From NCBI GenBank assembly GCA_964443545.1, contig CAYUCV010000026.1:1-14307 (forward strand): a stretch of 14,307 bases of DNA, read 5' to 3'. Origin of the DNA: JBAZKV01 sp964443545 (GTDB taxonomy: Bacteria > Margulisbacteria > WOR-1 > JAKLHX01 > JBAZKV01). Each line of letters opens with the position of its first letter. The stretch's first letter is position 1. Positions 12,143 through 14,307 of this stretch are shown here, piece by piece. The notes under the pieces are model-generated. The model searched no databases and was not told where the DNA came from. It saw only the letters and a program-made list of their open reading frames with translations. Both the position numbers and the translations under genes were made by a program.

Positions 12143-14307
12143 TTGTTTGCGGGCATTTTCTTTTGCCTTGTAAAGCACCTTTTTATCCTTTTGTTCCTTC
12201 TAGCGCCTTTTTATTCTCTATGTTCCGCGGTCCCACAGAAAATGGGTTATGAAGGCACCCTTTCGGACGCCTCAGGCAACGCGCTTACCGGTTACTACAA
12301 CATGAGATTTTCCATAGTGTCGGTGGATTCGGTCGCTTCTTCGGTAGTCTGGGGGCCAGAAACACATAGGTCTGTTAAGGTTGTTAAGGGGGCTTTTTCG
12401 GTAACTCTTGGCTCCTCCACACCGATACCGCCTTCTCTGTTCTCAAGTTCTGCCTTATACCTGAAGATAGAGGTGGCAAATCCCGGCTCTTCCTCGAACT
12501 ACGAGCTGCTGTCGCCTTCTTCTCCGATTGTGAGCGTGGGCAATGCCTTTAAGGCGGCGGAAGCGGACACTGTTTCGGACGGGGCGATCACCGCGGCCAA
12601 ACTGGCGGCAGACATCAGCATCAGCACAACGGGCAAGGTAACAGCAGAGGCATTTTACGGAAGCGGTGTGGGGCTTACGGGAATAACCGCTACAATAGGC
12701 GATTTTTCTATCACACAGGCAAAGATAGCAACTTCGGCGGTGACCAGCGAAAAACTTTCGGATGAGGCGGTAACATCTGAAAAAATATCGTCTTCTTTCC
12801 TTCTTCCCGCTACAAAAGGGGGCACCGGACAGAATGCGTATGCAAAAGGGGACCTTCTTTTTGCTTCGGACATAAATACTCTGAGCAAATTACCTTCCGA
12901 TGCCGACGGCAAGGTGCTGCGTTTGTCCGCTGGAGTGCCTCAGTGGAGCACTGTAGGAGGGACCGGAACGGTCATTCTTGTTGACAGCGGCCCGGGACTA
13001 ACAGGCGGACCTATCACTGTGATGGGCACGTTGGAAGTAAAATACGATGACCTTACAATAGGTCTTAACTCCGTCAGCGGTTCGTTGGAGGTAAAAGACC
13101 TGGGTATTAGTGCGGCAAAAATAGCGGTTGGAGCTATTACGGGAGACAGATTGGCAACGGACATCGGCATCAGCACAACGGGGAAGATAACGGCAGAGGC
13201 ATTTTACGGGAGCGGAGCTAATCTAACGGGGATAACGACAGAGATAGCGGACTATTCGATAACGGCAAGCAAGCTGGCAACGATGGCGGTGACCTCGGAA
13301 AAGATAGCGACCAGTGCTGTGACCTCAGAAAAGCTGGCAGAGGGAGCAGTAACAGCAGAAAAACTGGGATCAGGTTCTGTTACAGCCGAGGCGATAGCGG
13401 TTGGAGCTATTACGGGAGACAGATTGGCAACGGACATCAGCATCAGCACAACGGGGAAGATAACGGCAGAGGCATTTTACGGGAGCGGAGCTAANNNNNN
13501 NNNNNNNNNNNNNNNNNNNNNNNNNNNNNNNNNNNNNNNNNNNNNNNNNNNNNNNNNNNNNNNNNNNNNNNNNNNNNNNNNNNNNNNNNNNNNNTCAGCA
13601 TCAGCACAACGGGGAAGATAACGGCAGAGGCATTTTACGGGAGCGGAGCGGGGCTTACGGGTATAGAACCGACACCCGGAGGGACTTCTGGAGCTGTTCA
13701 ATTCAATCTGAGCGGGGCTCTTTCAGGCGAAGCTTCGGGACTATTCTATGATACAGCCAGCAAGAGATTTGGCATCGGGACCACAAGTCCCGGCGCTTTA
13801 CTTGAAGTCAAAGGGAGCGGTTCCGGACGATTTATGGCCGGACAATACACCCTCGACAGCGCTTATTCAGTTGTCTATATGCAGGGGGCTGACGATCTTG
13901 CGAACAATTACAATTTTCTGGCTAGCTCCACGGACAATAATTTTTATATCAACCGCAAGAACTCCGGCAACATTTATTTTTTAGAGGGCAGTGCAACTCC
14001 GCATATGACCCTAAAAACTGGCGGAAATGTTGGCATAGGCACGATGGATCCGCTTTCTATGCTCGAACTTCAAACCTCTTCCCCATCAGGTAAAGGCCTG
14101 ATAGTAAAGGCTGCGGCTGGCCAAACGGCAGATCTTACCCAGTGGCAAAACAGTTCCGGGACAGCTGTGGCCTCGGTTGATGCTTCAGGAAATTTCAGGT
14201 TTGGGGGAGGCGCTTCTGCCGAGGCTTCTACCGGAAAGGTCTGGGCAACAGAATTTTATGGGAGCGGCGCAAATTTGACAGACATAACAGCAGAAATTGC
14301 CGACTTT
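12143..14307 (+). CDS. Large exported repeat protein with tail-fibre-like modules (partial, contains a gap)
   Basis: Function unknown; probably a secreted or surface-displayed fibrous protein. From TTG 12143, the first standard start after an in-frame TAA at 12068, residues 1-29 form a signal peptide (hydrophobic LFILLFLLAPFY, likely cut after CSA). An N-terminal module (34-135, MGYEGTLSDASGNALTGYY) has the form seen in many exported proteins of candidate phyla. Next come repeats around TTGKITAEAFYGSGANLTGIT, a phage-tail-fibre-like segment (KGGTGQNAYAKGDLLFAS, 225-242), a GPGLTGGPITVMGTLEV segment (283-299) and decapeptide repeats of AVTSEKIATS type. After the gap the true frame resumes at 13597 and stays open to the window end: FGIGTTSPGALLEVKG and VGIGTMDPLSMLELQT resemble repeats preceding S74-type fibre chaperones. 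The C-terminus lies beyond the window. Confidence 0.75.
12611..12680 (+). repeat. Repeat copy 1 (STTGKVTAEAFYGSG unit)
   Basis: This is the first and more divergent copy of the core unit, encoding DISISTTGKVTAEAFYGSGV and leading into GLTGIT. It differs at several bases from the copies near 13124 and 13397, so it probably separated from them earlier. Confidence 0.8.
13124..13221 (+). repeat. 98-base repeat copy 2
   Basis: This unit encodes VGAITGDRLATD, then IGISTTGKITAEAFYGSGAN. It matches the copy at 13397-13494 at 97 of 98 positions; the difference is G versus A in ACATCGGCAT. The two copies start 273 bases (91 codons) apart. Confidence 0.92.
13253..13432 (+). repeat. Six decapeptide repeats (xAVTSEKLAx)
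   Basis: Residues 371-430 form six consecutive 10-residue units: SITASKLATM, AVTSEKIATS, AVTSEKLAEG, AVTAEKLGSG, SVTAEAIAVG and AITGDRLATD. Two further units occur earlier (AVTSEKLSDE and AVTSEKISSS, about 199-218). The strict period and the Val/Ile and Leu/Ile pattern suggest a stacked beta or trimeric fibre shaft. Confidence 0.85.
13397..13494 (+). repeat. 98-base repeat copy 3, ending at the gap
   Basis: Near-identical partner of 13124-13221. Its last bases (GAGCTAA) directly abut the N run, so the assembly stopped at the end of the near-identical stretch. GAGCTAA continues in frame as Gly-Ala-Asn and is not a stop. Confidence 0.92.
13495..13594. other. Scaffold gap of 100 N inside the repeat protein gene
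   Basis: Exactly 100 Ns, a placeholder. A true gap of 215 bases would add one more 273-base period and would also restore the reading frame, which needs a length of 2 modulo 3. Other lengths of that class are equally possible. With 100 Ns the frame is broken artificially. Confidence 0.97.
13595..13661 (+). repeat. Repeat copy 4, directly after the gap
   Basis: The sequence resumes inside another copy of the unit (TCAGCATCAGCACAACGGGG). It matches copy 3 through GGGAGCGGAGC, then switches to GGGGCTTACGGG as in copy 1. A fifth, worn copy (STGKVWATEFYGSGANLTDIT) lies at about 14226-14290. Confidence 0.85.

Noticed and set aside
13124..13661. Regularly spaced repeats as a CRISPR array
   Set aside because: The units are 98 bases, lie in one open frame, encode a conserved peptide and are 273 bases apart; there are no short spacers and no cas genes.
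13748..13984. Small + strand open frame after the second gap
   Set aside because: It is out of frame with the repeat protein, which is open from 13597 to the window end and has recognisable modules there.
1..14307. tRNA, rRNA, insertion sequence, transposase or integrase genes
   Set aside because: None was recognised on either strand. The surface protein's tail-fibre-like modules alone do not support a prophage.

Overview
The window looks like part of a metagenome-assembled genome of an uncultivated bacterium. It carries eight recognisable chromosomal genes and one unusual gene, all on the + strand, closely packed (gaps of 0 to about 170 bases, one overlap). Two runs of exactly 100 N mark scaffold gaps of unknown true size. 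The phylum cannot be proven from the sequence. Short degenerate tandem repeats inside and between genes, the surface-protein style and the dapA-RNase J gene order make me think of candidate phyla such as Saganbacteria/WOR-1 (Margulisbacteria) or Omnitrophica, but this is a low-confidence impression.

Layout. 1-140: GC-rich hairpins, then a strong promoter. 141-2372: purL (purine synthesis), interrupted in frame by two different 7-base tandem repeats. 2373-2987: an exported lytic transglycosylase. 2988-3153: a hairpin-rich repeat. 3154-3738 and 3743-5965: comEA-like and comEC DNA-uptake genes. 5987-6577: coaE (coenzyme A synthesis). 6683-7819: an unusual protein resembling the ATP-binding half of PEP synthase. 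7837-9464: uvrB, broken by a scaffold gap. 9452-10336: dapA. 10339-12003: ribonuclease J. 12143 to beyond the window end: a large exported repeat protein with tail-fibre-like modules, also broken by a gap.

How the genes work together. The transglycosylase, ComEA and ComEC could form a DNA-uptake set that opens the wall, binds DNA and passes it through the membrane. uvrB, dapA and the RNase J gene are contiguous; dapA next to an RNase J gene is also known from Bacillus subtilis. The last gene has its own promoter and is probably displayed on the cell surface.

Main observations. (1) purL, coaE and uvrB each have an extended -10 element (TGn plus hexamer) ending exactly six bases before the start codon, so transcription should begin on the start codon itself: a set of leaderless mRNAs. 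(2) Two families of 7-base tandem repeat have become coding sequence in purL. (3) The 6683-7819 protein is a stand-alone, divergent PEP-synthase-type ATP-grasp protein without a PEP-binding domain, and is the best candidate here for undescribed biochemistry. (4) The surface protein contains 98-base repeats that differ at one position, and the assembly breaks exactly there. In both gap-containing genes the 100-N placeholder puts the downstream part in the wrong frame, so naive gene calls end early.
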